Shown here: piece after piece, positions 33,239 through 42,056 of the stretch | Layout: every line of letters starts with the position of its first letter | Position numbering within the stretch: position 1 is the stretch's first letter | Origin: Candidatus Woesearchaeota archaeon | GTDB taxonomy: Archaea > Nanobdellota > Nanobdellia > Woesearchaeales > JAFGLG01 | Direction of reading: 5' to 3' | Assembly: GCA_016928155.1 (NCBI GenBank) | Contig: JAFGLG010000007.1 | Span: 184,973 to 248,972, forward strand | DNA length: 64,000 nucleotides | Translations under genes and position numbers: made by a program | The notes under the pieces: generated by a model | What the model was told of the DNA's origin: nothing | Database searches by the model: none | What the model saw: the letters and a program-made list of their open reading frames with translations, nothing else

Positions 33239-35041
33239 CTAGTATTTGTTCTTGAGCATCAGCTTAGGATAGATGCCCAGGGATTTCAATTCATCCAGTA
33301 TTAGCTTGAAAGCGTACGAGACCTCAATCTTGTTGACCTCGGTGCTGTCGCCGCACACTGTGCAGTGGCTTTCATTCTTGAACTCATTGTAGATAGCGAT
33401 GATGCCGCACTTCTCGCATACAGGGACAATGGTCCTGTCGCTGTCGAACCTCTCCTTAAGGAGCAAAGAAGCGCCGTGCGCGACAAAGGTGTCCTTCTCC
33501 ATCTCACCAAGCCTCAGGCCTCCTTCCTTCGCCCTGCCTTCTGTAGGCTGCCTTGTGAGAAGCTGGATAGGCCCTCTTGCCCTTGCATGCAGCTTGTTCG
33601 CCACCATGTGCTTGAGCTTCAGATAATACATGCTCCCGATATATATCTTGGCCTCAAGGATCTCGCCAGTGATGCCGTTGTACATGCATTCAGTGCCGTC
33701 TTCCCTGAAACCCATCGCCAAGAGGTCTTTCCTCAGGTCGCTGACCTTCTCTGCAGAGAAGGTGGTGCCGTCGATATACCTCCCGATGAGAGATCCTGTC
33801 TTCCCGGTGACAAGCTCTATCAGGTGTGAGATGGTCATCCTAGAAGGGATACCATGCGGAGAGAAAATGATGTCCGGGGTCATGCCGCTTGCTGAGAAAG
33901 GGAGATCTGTCGGCGGGACTATGAGCCCGATGACGCCTTTCTGGCCGTGCCTGGATGTGAACTTGTCGCCGACCTCTGGGATCCTCTGGTCCCTCACCCT
34001 CACTTCGACAAGCTTGTTGCCTTCCTCATTCTCTGTTATCATGACAAAATCGACTGTGCCGCCTTCGCTGTGCTTCACTGTAGTGGAAGATTCCCTCCTT
34101 ATATTCGAGGTCAGCGAGTATTCCTCGACATCGCTCAGGAACCTGGGGGGACTTGTCTTGCCGATGATGACGTCCCCTTCCTCAATGACCGCTTCAGGGG
34201 AGATGATGCCATCGTCCTCAAGGAACCTGTAGTCCCTTTCGCTCTTGTAGCCCCTGACCTCCTTGTCGGGGATGCAGACCTCGTCAGTCAGGCCTCCTGC
34301 ATACCTCATCTCCTCAGCCACTGCAGGCCGGTAATATGTCGACCTGCCAAGGCCTCTCTCTATGGAAGCCTTGTTGATGATGATGGAATCCTCCATATTG
34401 TACCCTTTGTATGACATGACAGCCACGACCACATTCTGCCCGTTCGGATGCTTGTCATATTTCGCGATATCATAGGTCACTGTCGATGTTATAGGTATCT
34501 GCGGCGTGTGCAGGATATTCACATCCATATCCATCCTTATCAGATAGTTCGCAGCGTAGAAGCCGAGGGCCTGTTTCTGGTTCTTGCCCCCCATGGCTAT
34601 CCTGATAGCCTGCGAATAATTGGCATAAGGGACAAGCGATGTGACGATCCCGAACATTGTGACAGGATCAATCTCGAGATGCGTATTGTCCTTCGTGAGC
34701 CCGGCTGATGTGTATGCGATCAGCGCGTTCTCCTCCTCAGAAGCGTCGAGGTATTCTATGACCCCCTGCTTGACAAGGTCAGAGAAGGATATCTCGTTTT
34801 TCCTCAGCTGATCGACATGCTTGTCCAGGAGGAGACCCTGGCCATCTTTCACGACGATAAGCGGCCTCCTGACCCTTCCCTTGGAATTCTCTATCCAGAC
34901 ATCCTTAGTGGTCTGGTCAAGATGGATGTTGCAGTTGATAGATATGAGGCCTTTCCTCCTGTCCTCGATGACCTGCTGCACAAAGCCTTTCGGCTCCTCG
35001 ATGGTGCCTATGAATTTGCCGTTAAGGAATACATCAGACAT
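33239..35041 (-). CDS. rpoB1: RNA polymerase subunit B'
   Basis: 600 aa, the C-terminal half of the second-largest subunit. GDKFTSRHGQKGVIG and the SHLIELVTGKTGSL hybrid-binding region are clear, and a C-terminal zinc ribbon (CEKCG ... CTVCG) is present. The B subunit is split into B' and B'' as in methanogens, haloarchaea and several DPANN. Confidence 0.98.
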   Translation of the reverse strand: MSDVFLNGKFIGTIEEPKGFVQQVIEDRRKGLISINCNIHLDQTTKDVWIENSKGRVRRPLIVVKDGQGLLLDKHVDQLRKNEISFSDLVKQGVIEYLDASEEENALIAYTSAGLTKDNTHLEIDPVTMFGIVTSLVPYANYSQAIRIAMGGKNQKQALGFYAANYLIRMDMDVNILHTPQIPITSTVTYDIAKYDKHPNGQNVVVAVMSYKGYNMEDSIIINKASIERGLGRSTYYRPAVAEEMRYAGGLTDEVCIPDKEVRGYKSERDYRFLEDDGIISPEAVIEEGDVIIGKTSPPRFLSDVEEYSLTSNIRRESSTTVKHSEGGTVDFVMITENEEGNKLVEVRVRDQRIPEVGDKFTSRHGQKGVIGLIVPPTDLPFSASGMTPDIIFSPHGIPSRMTISHLIELVTGKTGSLIGRYIDGTTFSAEKVSDLRKDLLAMGFREDGTECMYNGITGEILEAKIYIGSMYYLKLKHMVANKLHARARGPIQLLTRQPTEGRAKEGGLRLGEMEKDTFVAHGASLLLKERFDSDRTIVPVCEKCGIIAIYNEFKNESHCTVCGDSTEVNKIEVSYAFKLILDELKSLGIYPKLMLKNKY

Positions 35042-35045
35042 TTTA

Positions 35046-36539
35046 TCACCTTAAAGTCTTGAGACCGTAATTCTTGAGGTTCAGCACGAGATCCTCCTCC
35101 GGGAGAGCCTCTGTGACAGACGAGAGCAGGGCAAGGTTCTTCCTCAGGCCGATGTTGGTGCCTTCAGGAGTCTCTGAAACGCACAGCTTGCCATAATGTG
35201 TGGGATGCAGCGCCCTTGCCTCAAAATTCTCCTGCGATGCCGAAAGCGGGCTGACGACCCTCTGCAGATGAGAGAGTGTCTCGAGGAAGTTCAGCCTCTG
35301 GATCCTCTGGCTGATGCCTTTCCTGTTCCCGACCCATGCGCCTGTAGCCATGGAGCTGTATATCCTCGATGTCAGCAGGTTGTCCCTGATTATGACCTTT
35401 ATCGACGGGAACTTGCCCCTCTTGACTATCCTCTGGAAATTATAGAGCAGGTCGCCTATGAGGACCCTCAGGTTCACCCTGATGAGGTCGGCAAGAAGAT
35501 CGCCTGAAAGCTTCAGCCTCTTGTTCATGTAATGATCCTTGTCGTCGAGATGGAGCTCGCCGTTGGACACCTTGATGTATTTCCTGACAAGCTTGCACAG
35601 GTTGTGCGCCTTGAACAGCCTGTCCTTCTCTGTTATGCCCAGGTGAGGGAGCAGGTATTTGTCGATGATCTCCTTGATCCTCTCCACCCTGATATCCTTG
35701 GACTGGGTGATGCCTGACTTCTTGGCGATATAATCCAGGGCCTCTTCTTCAGTCTTGATATTGACGAACTCATACAGGTTGATGAAGATCTCGTCCATCT
35801 GGTCCTCTCCGGCGATGGCCTTCATGATGTCCTCATCCTTGAGGAGGCCCAATGCCTTGAGCATGACAACGATGGGGATCCTCTTGACCCTGGTGAATGT
35901 TATGTAGATTATGCCATCCTTGAGCTCTTCAATCGTGTGCGGTATCTTGTACGAGCCCTGCTCTGCAAAGATCTTGCCGACATACTTGCTTAGGCCAATC
36001 GTGGCCTCTTCGACAAGCATCCTGTTAGGCGCAAGGTCCTCTATATTGACAAGGACTTTCTCAGTGCCGTTGATTATGAAATACCCTCCCGGATCATCAG
36101 GGTCCTCCCCATTCTTGATGAGGTCTTCCCGGCTCAGGCCGTGCAGGTGGCAGAACCTCGACTTGAGCATCATCGGGAGGTTGCCTATCTGGGTCTTCAG
36201 CGAATCCCTCTGCACACCATTGATGTGGGCAGAGACCTCTATGAAGATCGGGGCAGCATAGGTTATCTTCCTGAGCCTCGCCTCAATAGGGTAGATCACC
36301 CGTTTGGAGCCGTCAGCCTCAGTGATCTCAGGCTTCGAGATCCAGATCTTGTCGAGCCTTATCTTGAACTCGTCGACATTATGGGGGATGATTGTCGGCT
36401 CAATCTCCTTGTTCTCCTCAATGATGTTCTGGAGCTCTTTCTCGATGAGATTGTTGAATGATTCGATGTTAGAATTGACGAATCCGGTCTCCTCGAAATA
36501 TTTCTTCAGAACAACCTTTGAAGCCTTATGATCATACAT
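35046..36539 (-). CDS. rpoB2: RNA polymerase subunit B''
   Basis: 497 aa, the N-terminal half of subunit B. Conserved protrusion and fork regions are seen (FIINGTEKVLVNIEDLAPNR, RALHPTHYGKLCVSETPEG). Start ATG 36539 gives MYDHKASKVVLKKYFEE and overlaps the rpoH stop by 8 nt. The longer frame to 36593 lies inside rpoH and is not needed. Confidence 0.97.
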   Translation of the reverse strand: MYDHKASKVVLKKYFEETGFVNSNIESFNNLIEKELQNIIEENKEIEPTIIPHNVDEFKIRLDKIWISKPEITEADGSKRVIYPIEARLRKITYAAPIFIEVSAHINGVQRDSLKTQIGNLPMMLKSRFCHLHGLSREDLIKNGEDPDDPGGYFIINGTEKVLVNIEDLAPNRMLVEEATIGLSKYVGKIFAEQGSYKIPHTIEELKDGIIYITFTRVKRIPIVVMLKALGLLKDEDIMKAIAGEDQMDEIFINLYEFVNIKTEEEALDYIAKKSGITQSKDIRVERIKEIIDKYLLPHLGITEKDRLFKAHNLCKLVRKYIKVSNGELHLDDKDHYMNKRLKLSGDLLADLIRVNLRVLIGDLLYNFQRIVKRGKFPSIKVIIRDNLLTSRIYSSMATGAWVGNRKGISQRIQRLNFLETLSHLQRVVSPLSASQENFEARALHPTHYGKLCVSETPEGTNIGLRKNLALLSSVTEALPEEDLVLNLKNYGLKTLR

Positions 36540-36774
36540 CTGTGACCACCCTGTAATATTTTGAGACGCCTGCTGTGGGGCTTGATCTCTCAATCATAAT
36601 GATGTCCCCTTCTTCAGGCTTCAGGTCAGCTATCGCGGGGTCGCTCTTGAATATCTTTGGGAGCCCTTTTGAAGTCACTTGATAAGTCTCATACAATGCT
36701 TTGGACTCAGTCTTATTGAGCTTGGTGTGTTTGGGCACCAGGTTATGTGTCTTGATATCAAATTTTTCTTTCAT
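36532..36774 (-). CDS. rpoH: RNA polymerase subunit H (Rpo5)
   Basis: 80 aa, normal for archaeal RpoH. LVPKHTKLNKTESKALYETYQV and the DPAIADLKPEEGDIIMIERSS segment match. It heads the RNAP operon, 45 nt downstream of tRNA-Lys; no clear TATA box lies in that gap, so the tRNAs and operon may share a transcript. Confidence 0.95.
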   Translation of the reverse strand: MKEKFDIKTHNLVPKHTKLNKTESKALYETYQVTSKGLPKIFKSDPAIADLKPEEGDIIMIERSSPTAGVSKYYRVVTDV

Positions 36775-36832
36775 TTTGACTCACAAGCTTTGTTTTTGCC
36801 CATATCATCAGCGAAATATGGGCCGGACGGGA

Positions 36833-36869
36833 CTTCCTAAACCACTTTTTTGAAATTTTTAGTGGCCTT
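36833..36869 (-). other. T-loop intron of tRNA-Lys (59/60)
   Basis: 37 nt, the same length and position as the T-loop intron of tRNA-Val. Contains a CCACT/AGTGG hairpin. The central helix is 3 bp plus a G-A pair. Confidence 0.65.
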
Positions 36870-36891
36870 TTCGGACCCGCGACCACCTGAT

Positions 36892-36919
36892 TCCCTCAAT
36901 TTCGCCTTATTACGAAATT
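36892..36919 (-). other. Canonical 37/38 intron of tRNA-Lys
   Basis: 28 nt. CTTT (32-35) pairs with GAGG (two G-U pairs), bulges TA|A and GA|A, and the intron body is a perfect 7-bp hairpin. Confidence 0.72.
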
Positions 36920-36966
36920 TAAAAGTCAGGTGCTCTACCAGGCTGAGCTACCGGCCCAAATTTAAA

Positions 36967-37059
36967 CGCCCTGGCCGGGATTTTCGTTTCTTGATCGAAT
37001 TCGAACCCGGGTCGAAGCCTCGACAGGGCCTCATGATGGACCGACTACACTACCAGGGC
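36967..37059 (-). tRNA. tRNA-Asp (anticodon GUC) with T-loop intron
   Basis: Acceptor GCCCTGG/CCAGGGC, G73, anticodon loop CTGTCGA, T-stem CCGGG/CCCGG. A 19-nt intron (36981-36999) sits at 59/60 with a perfect 4-bp central helix TTCG/CGAA and 3-nt bulges AA|T and AA|T; removal gives the textbook T-loop TTCGAAT. There is no intron in the anticodon loop. It lies 9 nt upstream of tRNA-Lys. Confidence 0.88.
36981..36999 (-). other. T-loop intron of tRNA-Asp (59/60)
   Basis: 19 nt. The clearest T-loop BHB in the window: TTCG pairs with CGAA between two 3-nt bulges. Confidence 0.78.
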
Positions 37060-37295
37060 ATTTTATCTAAATAAGGCAAAACTTCGGCCTTTCGACTAAA
37101 AAGCGATATTTCCAGCTTTAGAAGTCAAAAGAACCTTTTATGGCCATAACTGCTCCAAATTTCTTTTATTTTTAAATGTTATGTTTTTTGCTTTTATTGA
37201 TTTAAAAATCATTTTTGATCAGTACTTCACCACATTTATCATTATTATGTAGTAACTATAGAAATATTTATAAAAACTTCCTAAAGCCCATGCTC

Positions 37296-37994
37296 ATGGC
37301 ACTTGAGGAGGACATTGCATCCATTCTGAAGCATAAGAAGGTCTATGTTGGTGTCGATATCATGATCCTCTGCTGTGCTGAGCCTTCTAAATATATTGCA
37401 AACTCCCTGAATGCCGGATCAGGATTAGTTAGGCACCATAAATGCCCGGGATTCGACAAAAATCGGGAAACAGTGCTCAACCATAGGATAAGCAAGCTCC
37501 TGATTAATTTTGACGCGCAAGGCAGGATGATGATGGATGGTTACAGCCACTACAGCCTCATTGAAGACAGATCCGGGATAGAATTCTATGGTCCTTCAGA
37601 TTCTCGCATAGAGGGTGCAGTCCAAATCGGTTTCCATCCGACAAATGGAATTGCCATGATAGGTGTGCCTGGCGGAGCCCTCTCACTTAGCCCAGGCCTA
37701 TCAGGCCAGGGTTCATTTGTCAAAGCAACCATAGGAGGCATGCTGATATATGAGGACAGGGCGCTGATGAGAAGCAAGCTAGTGAAGCTGGAGAGATACC
37801 CCACAGATGTTGTCGTCAGAGAAAAGGGATGCACCCATATGCTCCCCGGCTTGCAGCGAGGACCCTTCAGCAAATCCCAGACAGATCAGGCCTGGATGGC
37901 AGGGATTGATGAGCTGGCAGGATATGTCTCTATGCTGGAAGCAGACCATAAGATTAGGCTCCAGAGAACTGCAGTCGATTACATCCGCTTTTAG
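37296..37994 (+). CDS. Hypothetical protein, about 232 aa
   Basis: Not recognised. Soluble, no signal peptide. A Gly-rich centre (GMAMIGVPGG-like: GIAMIGVPGGALSLSPG) and several Cys. The frame is open from 37215, but a TATA-like aatatttataaaa lies 27 nt before ATG 37296 (21 nt before ATG 37290), so the first 25 residues are probably not translated. It is transcribed away from the tRNA-Asp/Lys cluster. Confidence 0.55.
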   Translation: MALEEDIASILKHKKVYVGVDIMILCCAEPSKYIANSLNAGSGLVRHHKCPGFDKNRETVLNHRISKLLINFDAQGRMMMDGYSHYSLIEDRSGIEFYGPSDSRIEGAVQIGFHPTNGIAMIGVPGGALSLSPGLSGQGSFVKATIGGMLIYEDRALMRSKLVKLERYPTDVVVREKGCTHMLPGLQRGPFSKSQTDQAWMAGIDELAGYVSMLEADHKIRLQRTAVDYIRF

Positions 37995-38047
37995 TCCCAA
38001 CCTCTAGTTCGCAAACTTTTTTATATCCACAAATGATTCTTCTGATA

Positions 38048-38650
38048 ATGAAACTGCTTATCGCAACAACAAACAAGAGCAAGTTCGAGAGATATAAGCT
38101 CCTGCTCTCACAGTTCATGGATGCTGAGATAAGCTCACTGCTGGATTATGGAGTCATCGATAATGTCGAAGAGGATGGGGCCAACGGCGCAGAGAACGCC
38201 CACAAGAAAGCCCTCGCCTACATGCAGGAGCTCTGCATCCCGACGCTGGCGATCGATGAGGAGCTCTATCTGGATTTTCTCCCTGCAGACAGGCAACCCG
38301 GGATGAATGTCAGACGTGTAAACGGGAAGAGGCTTTCAGACGATGAGATGATCGGGCATTATGGCAGGCTCATCGACAATGCGCTGCCTGAGAAGAGGAA
38401 AGGATGCTTCATACACAACATCTGCCTTGTGCTGCCGAACGGAGAGTCTTTCCATGCAAGATGGAAGCATGATGGCCTCTATTTCAGGACATCCCCTCCT
38501 GGGCCGAGGCTTCAAGGATACCCCTTCGCATATTTTGTATACGACAAGAACTCCGGGAAATCAAGGGCGGAATTCAGCGATGACGACTGGATAAGGAATG
38601 ATGCAGAACTGATCGAAGTGCTGCGCAAGCTTTTCATAAGGGCATTCTGA
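38048..38650 (+). CDS. Ham1-like NTP pyrophosphatase, divergent
   Basis: 200 aa. MKLLIATTNKSKFERYKLLL and NGAENAHKKALAYMQE match the Ham1/RdgB fold that removes dITP and XTP. The usual ADDSGL active-site segment reads AIDEELYLDF here, so the substrate range may differ. Tttttatatcc lies 25 nt before ATG 38048, making it leaderless; the in-frame ATG at 38033 is less likely. Confidence 0.7.
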   Translation: MKLLIATTNKSKFERYKLLLSQFMDAEISSLLDYGVIDNVEEDGANGAENAHKKALAYMQELCIPTLAIDEELYLDFLPADRQPGMNVRRVNGKRLSDDEMIGHYGRLIDNALPEKRKGCFIHNICLVLPNGESFHARWKHDGLYFRTSPPGPRLQGYPFAYFVYDKNSGKSRAEFSDDDWIRNDAELIEVLRKLFIRAF

Positions 38651-38664
38651 ATGGATTCGGGAAT

Positions 38665-39603
38665 TCATGATGCCTTTCTTGCATGGATCAGATGATTCGG
38701 CTGGTTGTGATGATACCTCTGGCAGACCGGCCTGAATCCCATGCCAATCCCATACCCAGCATCTGACAAGCCTTTAGCCACTGCCAGATTGACGAGCTGC
38801 TTCGCTGCTATGGCCACCCTTGACAGATAAAATTCTGATCCATCATAGCCCGACCCGCCAGGATCCCTGCCAAGCTCTTTGCCATCAAAGATGAAAGACC
38901 TGAAATCACCTTGCAGCAACCTGAGAAGATTCCCAGTCTGCAGGCCATCAAGCCCGCAATTCTGCTGTGTCAGGCCGATAATGACATCCTCCCCTGCTAA
39001 TTTCTCAAGAGCTGAAAGGGAGAGCAATATTTCGTGAGGCTGCCTGAGTTCTGCAAACCTCAATGCCCAATAAGCAAGATTCCTGGGGCTCTTGAGAGAT
39101 ATGAGCACAGAGTGCCTCATCCTCAGATCAGGGAAAAAAGCCTTGCTCTCGCCAGAGATAACTCTTTCCAGGTCTGCATTATGAAAAAATATATTTCCAT
39201 AGCCAAGAAAGTCAGAAGCGTGGTCATAATGATCATATGCATGGAATTCTGCCTGAGGACTCCTCTCTGCAATCCTTTTAAGATAAGCATCTCCAGTATG
39301 AGACCCGAAATCCAGGACCAAGGAAGAGTTGTCAAGGGCGTTCAGGAGATTATCAGGCCTGCCATCAGGATCCATTCCAGAGACAATGCCTCTGAAAGCT
39401 TCTTCCACTCTGTCTACATGAGTGATTGTCTCCTTGTAGATGTCATGCTGGGGTGTGCAGTCATCAATCTGATCCAGGTCTGCCAGGCAATATGTCCTGA
39501 AAACAGACAGATCCCTTGCAACAGGCATGACAACTGAAGAAGACAGAGAGCCGTACCTTTCAAGGAAACCTAATGTGGAATGTATTGAACTATGCAGGTC
39601 CAT
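38665..39603 (-). CDS. Putative SAM methyltransferase-like protein
   Basis: About 312 aa. LVLDFGSHTGDAYLKRIAE (about 95) followed by EFHAYDHYDHAS resembles motifs I and II of a class I SAM methyltransferase; the rest is unfamiliar. A TATA-like AAATAATAAAC lies 28 nt before ATG 39603, which is a better start than the TTG at 39645. The target is unknown. Confidence 0.5.
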   Translation of the reverse strand: MDLHSSIHSTLGFLERYGSLSSSVVMPVARDLSVFRTYCLADLDQIDDCTPQHDIYKETITHVDRVEEAFRGIVSGMDPDGRPDNLLNALDNSSLVLDFGSHTGDAYLKRIAERSPQAEFHAYDHYDHASDFLGYGNIFFHNADLERVISGESKAFFPDLRMRHSVLISLKSPRNLAYWALRFAELRQPHEILLSLSALEKLAGEDVIIGLTQQNCGLDGLQTGNLLRLLQGDFRSFIFDGKELGRDPGGSGYDGSEFYLSRVAIAAKQLVNLAVAKGLSDAGYGIGMGFRPVCQRYHHNQPNHLIHARKAS

Positions 39604-39748
39604 AAAAGGGGGGTGATGTGACAGGTTTATTATTTTTCTGGTCAAATCACGCCGAAATAAAAATCCCTGCCCAATAAATATAAAAACCTCTGCAGATACC
39701 TATCTGATGATAATTATTTGATGATAATTATCTGTTCGGGGGTGCACC

Positions 39749-40867
39749 ATGAGCCTAGATGTGATTGTCCTAGTAAAGCCAGAAGCATACCAAAGACTGG
39801 ATGTCAAGGCTGCTGAAGGCTATTTCAAGGCTGAGCAGAGAGTATTATCTGCGCTGAAAGAAGGCCTGATTGAGCGGGGCATAGAACAGATTGCAGGCCT
39901 TACCGGGTTCTCAGACCAGAACCTGCCGGCCGAGTCACCAGCAAGAACTGTGATAGAGCTTGATGACATCAATTTTGTCTTATCGACAAGTGTGAGGAGG
40001 ACAAACCCCCAATACCAGAAAGCGATGGACAAGATAACAGGATTCCTAGAGGTCCTCGCAAATGACTGGAAAAAGGGCATAAGGAAAGACAATGTCAGGA
40101 CCTATGATGGCAAGCCTTTTGTCGAGTGGGATTATCTCATGCAGAATGTCCTTTTCTATACTTCCAGGGTGACAGGACTCGGGGTGCAGACCCAGATCGA
40201 GAGCATCAGCGCACCTTCCCAATATGATGAGCCTCTTGACAGGCTGGCTGTCCCTGTCGCGCTCATGAGAGACTTTGACATCAGGAGACCAGGCACTGCA
40301 GAGCTGTGGTACAGGGGCAGGAGATTCTATGACGATGTCGAGAATGCTTCTGTGAAGCCTGTGAAGAAAGAGCTGGCCCGGAAATCCAAGGTTACTCTCG
40401 ACGAGATGCCTCCTGAGACGCAGAAATACTGGGAACAGCTGGGCGCTTACCTGTTCACTGTGCAGAGCATCCCCTCCCCAAGACGACAACCAGGAAAAGT
40501 GCATGACAGGCTTTTCCTGATACCAGAAAAATCAAAGCCGAAGGGAAGCACAGCACTCCCCCTGATACACGACCCTGATAATTACACTGCGCTTCTTGAG
40601 GAGTACAGGCCAGGAATCCAGACCGCATTGAAGAGATGGAAGAACCTGGAGGGCAATATCGGAGAGATTGTGACCTTCTATTATGGGATAGAAGATGAGG
40701 CGAAGGTCGCAGAGCAGTTCCCTTACCTGCCTGAATACAGCGTGAAGCGCGACGGCAGCAAGACATTTGTCTCAATACAGGCATTATACGACCGCATCAT
40801 GGCCCTGGAACAGGACTACACAAAGAACAGGCTGCTCAGGAGACATACGCAGTCGCCGATAGTCTGA
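39749..40867 (+). CDS. Hypothetical protein, 372 aa
   Basis: Not recognised. Soluble, mixed alpha/beta composition, no signal peptide or membrane segment. GGGGGTGC precedes the ATG and aataaatataaaa lies about 70 nt upstream, so a leader of about 45 nt is expected. The leader holds TGATGATAATTAT twice (39705, 39719). Confidence 0.6.
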   Translation: MSLDVIVLVKPEAYQRLDVKAAEGYFKAEQRVLSALKEGLIERGIEQIAGLTGFSDQNLPAESPARTVIELDDINFVLSTSVRRTNPQYQKAMDKITGFLEVLANDWKKGIRKDNVRTYDGKPFVEWDYLMQNVLFYTSRVTGLGVQTQIESISAPSQYDEPLDRLAVPVALMRDFDIRRPGTAELWYRGRRFYDDVENASVKPVKKELARKSKVTLDEMPPETQKYWEQLGAYLFTVQSIPSPRRQPGKVHDRLFLIPEKSKPKGSTALPLIHDPDNYTALLEEYRPGIQTALKRWKNLEGNIGEIVTFYYGIEDEAKVAEQFPYLPEYSVKRDGSKTFVSIQALYDRIMALEQDYTKNRLLRRHTQSPIV

Positions 40868-40910
40868 CCTGGAAAGGATAATCATCCAGATTGTACCCTT
40901 GATCCAGATT

Positions 40911-41438
40911 TCAGATTGTGCTGTTGAAGCCGAAATGATATTTCCAGTTAGAATCCACGTCCTCAAGGCCGCAGCCATCATCAATGCCGCCTTCGGCAAG
41001 GGCGTTGTACCACTCTTTCCTGTTGCTTTCAGAATTCATCAGGACAGTCCTGCACTTATCCCCATCTACTATAGTGCCCCCTGTCATGCATCTGTCATTA
41101 AGGACAAAGCAGGGTATCTTGTCCTCGCAGAAATCCCATTTCCCTTCTGAGATCTTATCGTTCTTGATCTGGTTCCTGTTCCAGTCAAGGCTGTGATAAG
41201 TCATGCAGAAATCCATGATCGACCCAAAATCCTTTATATTGTCGCACAAGGATTCGCAATTGTCAATAGCCTTCTCCTGGGTCTGTCTCACATCATACTC
41301 AGTGGAAGCTCCCTGCATCTTGGTAGTGCTCTTCTCTGTGAACCTGAAGAAAAGATTGAGGACAACCAAAGAGATAATCAACAATAGGAATAGCCCAAAT
41401 ATCATTGTCAGTGATTTTTCACCCTTTTTCAAAGACAT
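40911..41438 (-). CDS. Pilin-like membrane-anchored Cys-rich protein
   Basis: 175 aa. MSLKKGEKSLTMIFGLFLLLIISLVVL is a Lys-rich stub followed by one hydrophobic helix, as in class III signal peptides of archaeal pilins. The external part has eight cysteines, likely disulfide bonded. TTTTATAAATCC lies 27 nt before ATG 41438, which is preferred to the ATG at 41444. Function unknown. Confidence 0.6.
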   Translation of the reverse strand: MSLKKGEKSLTMIFGLFLLLIISLVVLNLFFRFTEKSTTKMQGASTEYDVRQTQEKAIDNCESLCDNIKDFGSIMDFCMTYHSLDWNRNQIKNDKISEGKWDFCEDKIPCFVLNDRCMTGGTIVDGDKCRTVLMNSESNRKEWYNALAEGGIDDGCGLEDVDSNWKYHFGFNSTI

Positions 41439-41523
41439 GGCCATGCAAAGAGGGAAAGGATTTATAAAATAGATTGTTTTGAATGCCTATTTTGGCAATC
41501 TCATTTAGAGTGATAGAGATGCA

Positions 41524-41874
41524 CTACCCAATATAATTCTCAGGGTGCTCGTAAATATACTGTCTTGACACACCAATCTCGACCACCTTGCTATCCTCTG
41601 CGGACGGCTTCGCATAAAATGCGCTTATGACAATCACTGGAGAGTAGCCTTTGCATAGGGTGTTGTTCCTGTCAGGTGCGCAGTGAGAGCAGTCGCCCCA
41701 GCCTTCTGGCTTCACATTTGCCGGAAGGCGGTCATGCTCAGAGCACTGCCTGATGCACATAATGACTTCATCTAAAGAACTGGTCACATCAGTTGTGGTG
41801 CATATCTCTGCAAGCTCTGCTGTCTGTGGCAACTTGAGATCAGGTAAGCATAGCTTATATTTATATGTTATCAT
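41524..41874 (-). CDS. Hypothetical Cys-rich protein, possibly truncated
   Basis: 116 aa, eight cysteines (CIRQC, CSHC), no export signal. A TATA-like ATATAAATATAAG lies inside the first codons, so the ATG at 41874 may not be used and translation could begin at TTG 41832. It may be the remnant of a larger secreted protein whose N-terminus is lost. Confidence 0.4.
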   Translation of the reverse strand: MITYKYKLCLPDLKLPQTAELAEICTTTDVTSSLDEVIMCIRQCSEHDRLPANVKPEGWGDCSHCAPDRNNTLCKGYSPVIVISAFYAKPSAEDSKVVEIGVSRQYIYEHPENYIG

Positions 41875-42056
41875 ACTTTATCATATATTAGGACACAAAA
41901 TAGGAATACTGGTTGGAATATCGTGTCTGGTTGGGATATCATGTTTTGTAGGAAGATCAGGTAATCATCAGGTGATCATTTATCAGCTGAAACCAATGCC
42001 CTGATCCAGCCTTGATTTAAGAAAGATATATAAATCAACGCCCAATAAAGTGCTCT

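Larger units (their letters stand above)
36819..36957 (-). tRNA. tRNA-Lys (anticodon UUU) with anticodon and T-loop introns
   Basis: Acceptor GGGCCGG/CCGGCCC, D-arm normal. Anticodon stem CCTGA/TCAGG; removing a 28-nt canonical intron (36892-36919, itself a 7-bp hairpin AATTTCG/CGAAATT) gives loop CTTTTAA. The T-stem GCGGG/CCCGT encloses a 37-nt intron (36833-36869): TCC pairs with GGA, G57 faces A, bulges AA|A and AG|T. Removal leaves TCCGAAT. The C at position 55 is unusual. Confidence 0.82.

Noticed and set aside
41753-42004. An 83 aa plus-strand ORF with hydrophobic repeats
   Set aside because: It arises from a short imperfect repeat (tggttggaatatc-like) and has no start signals.
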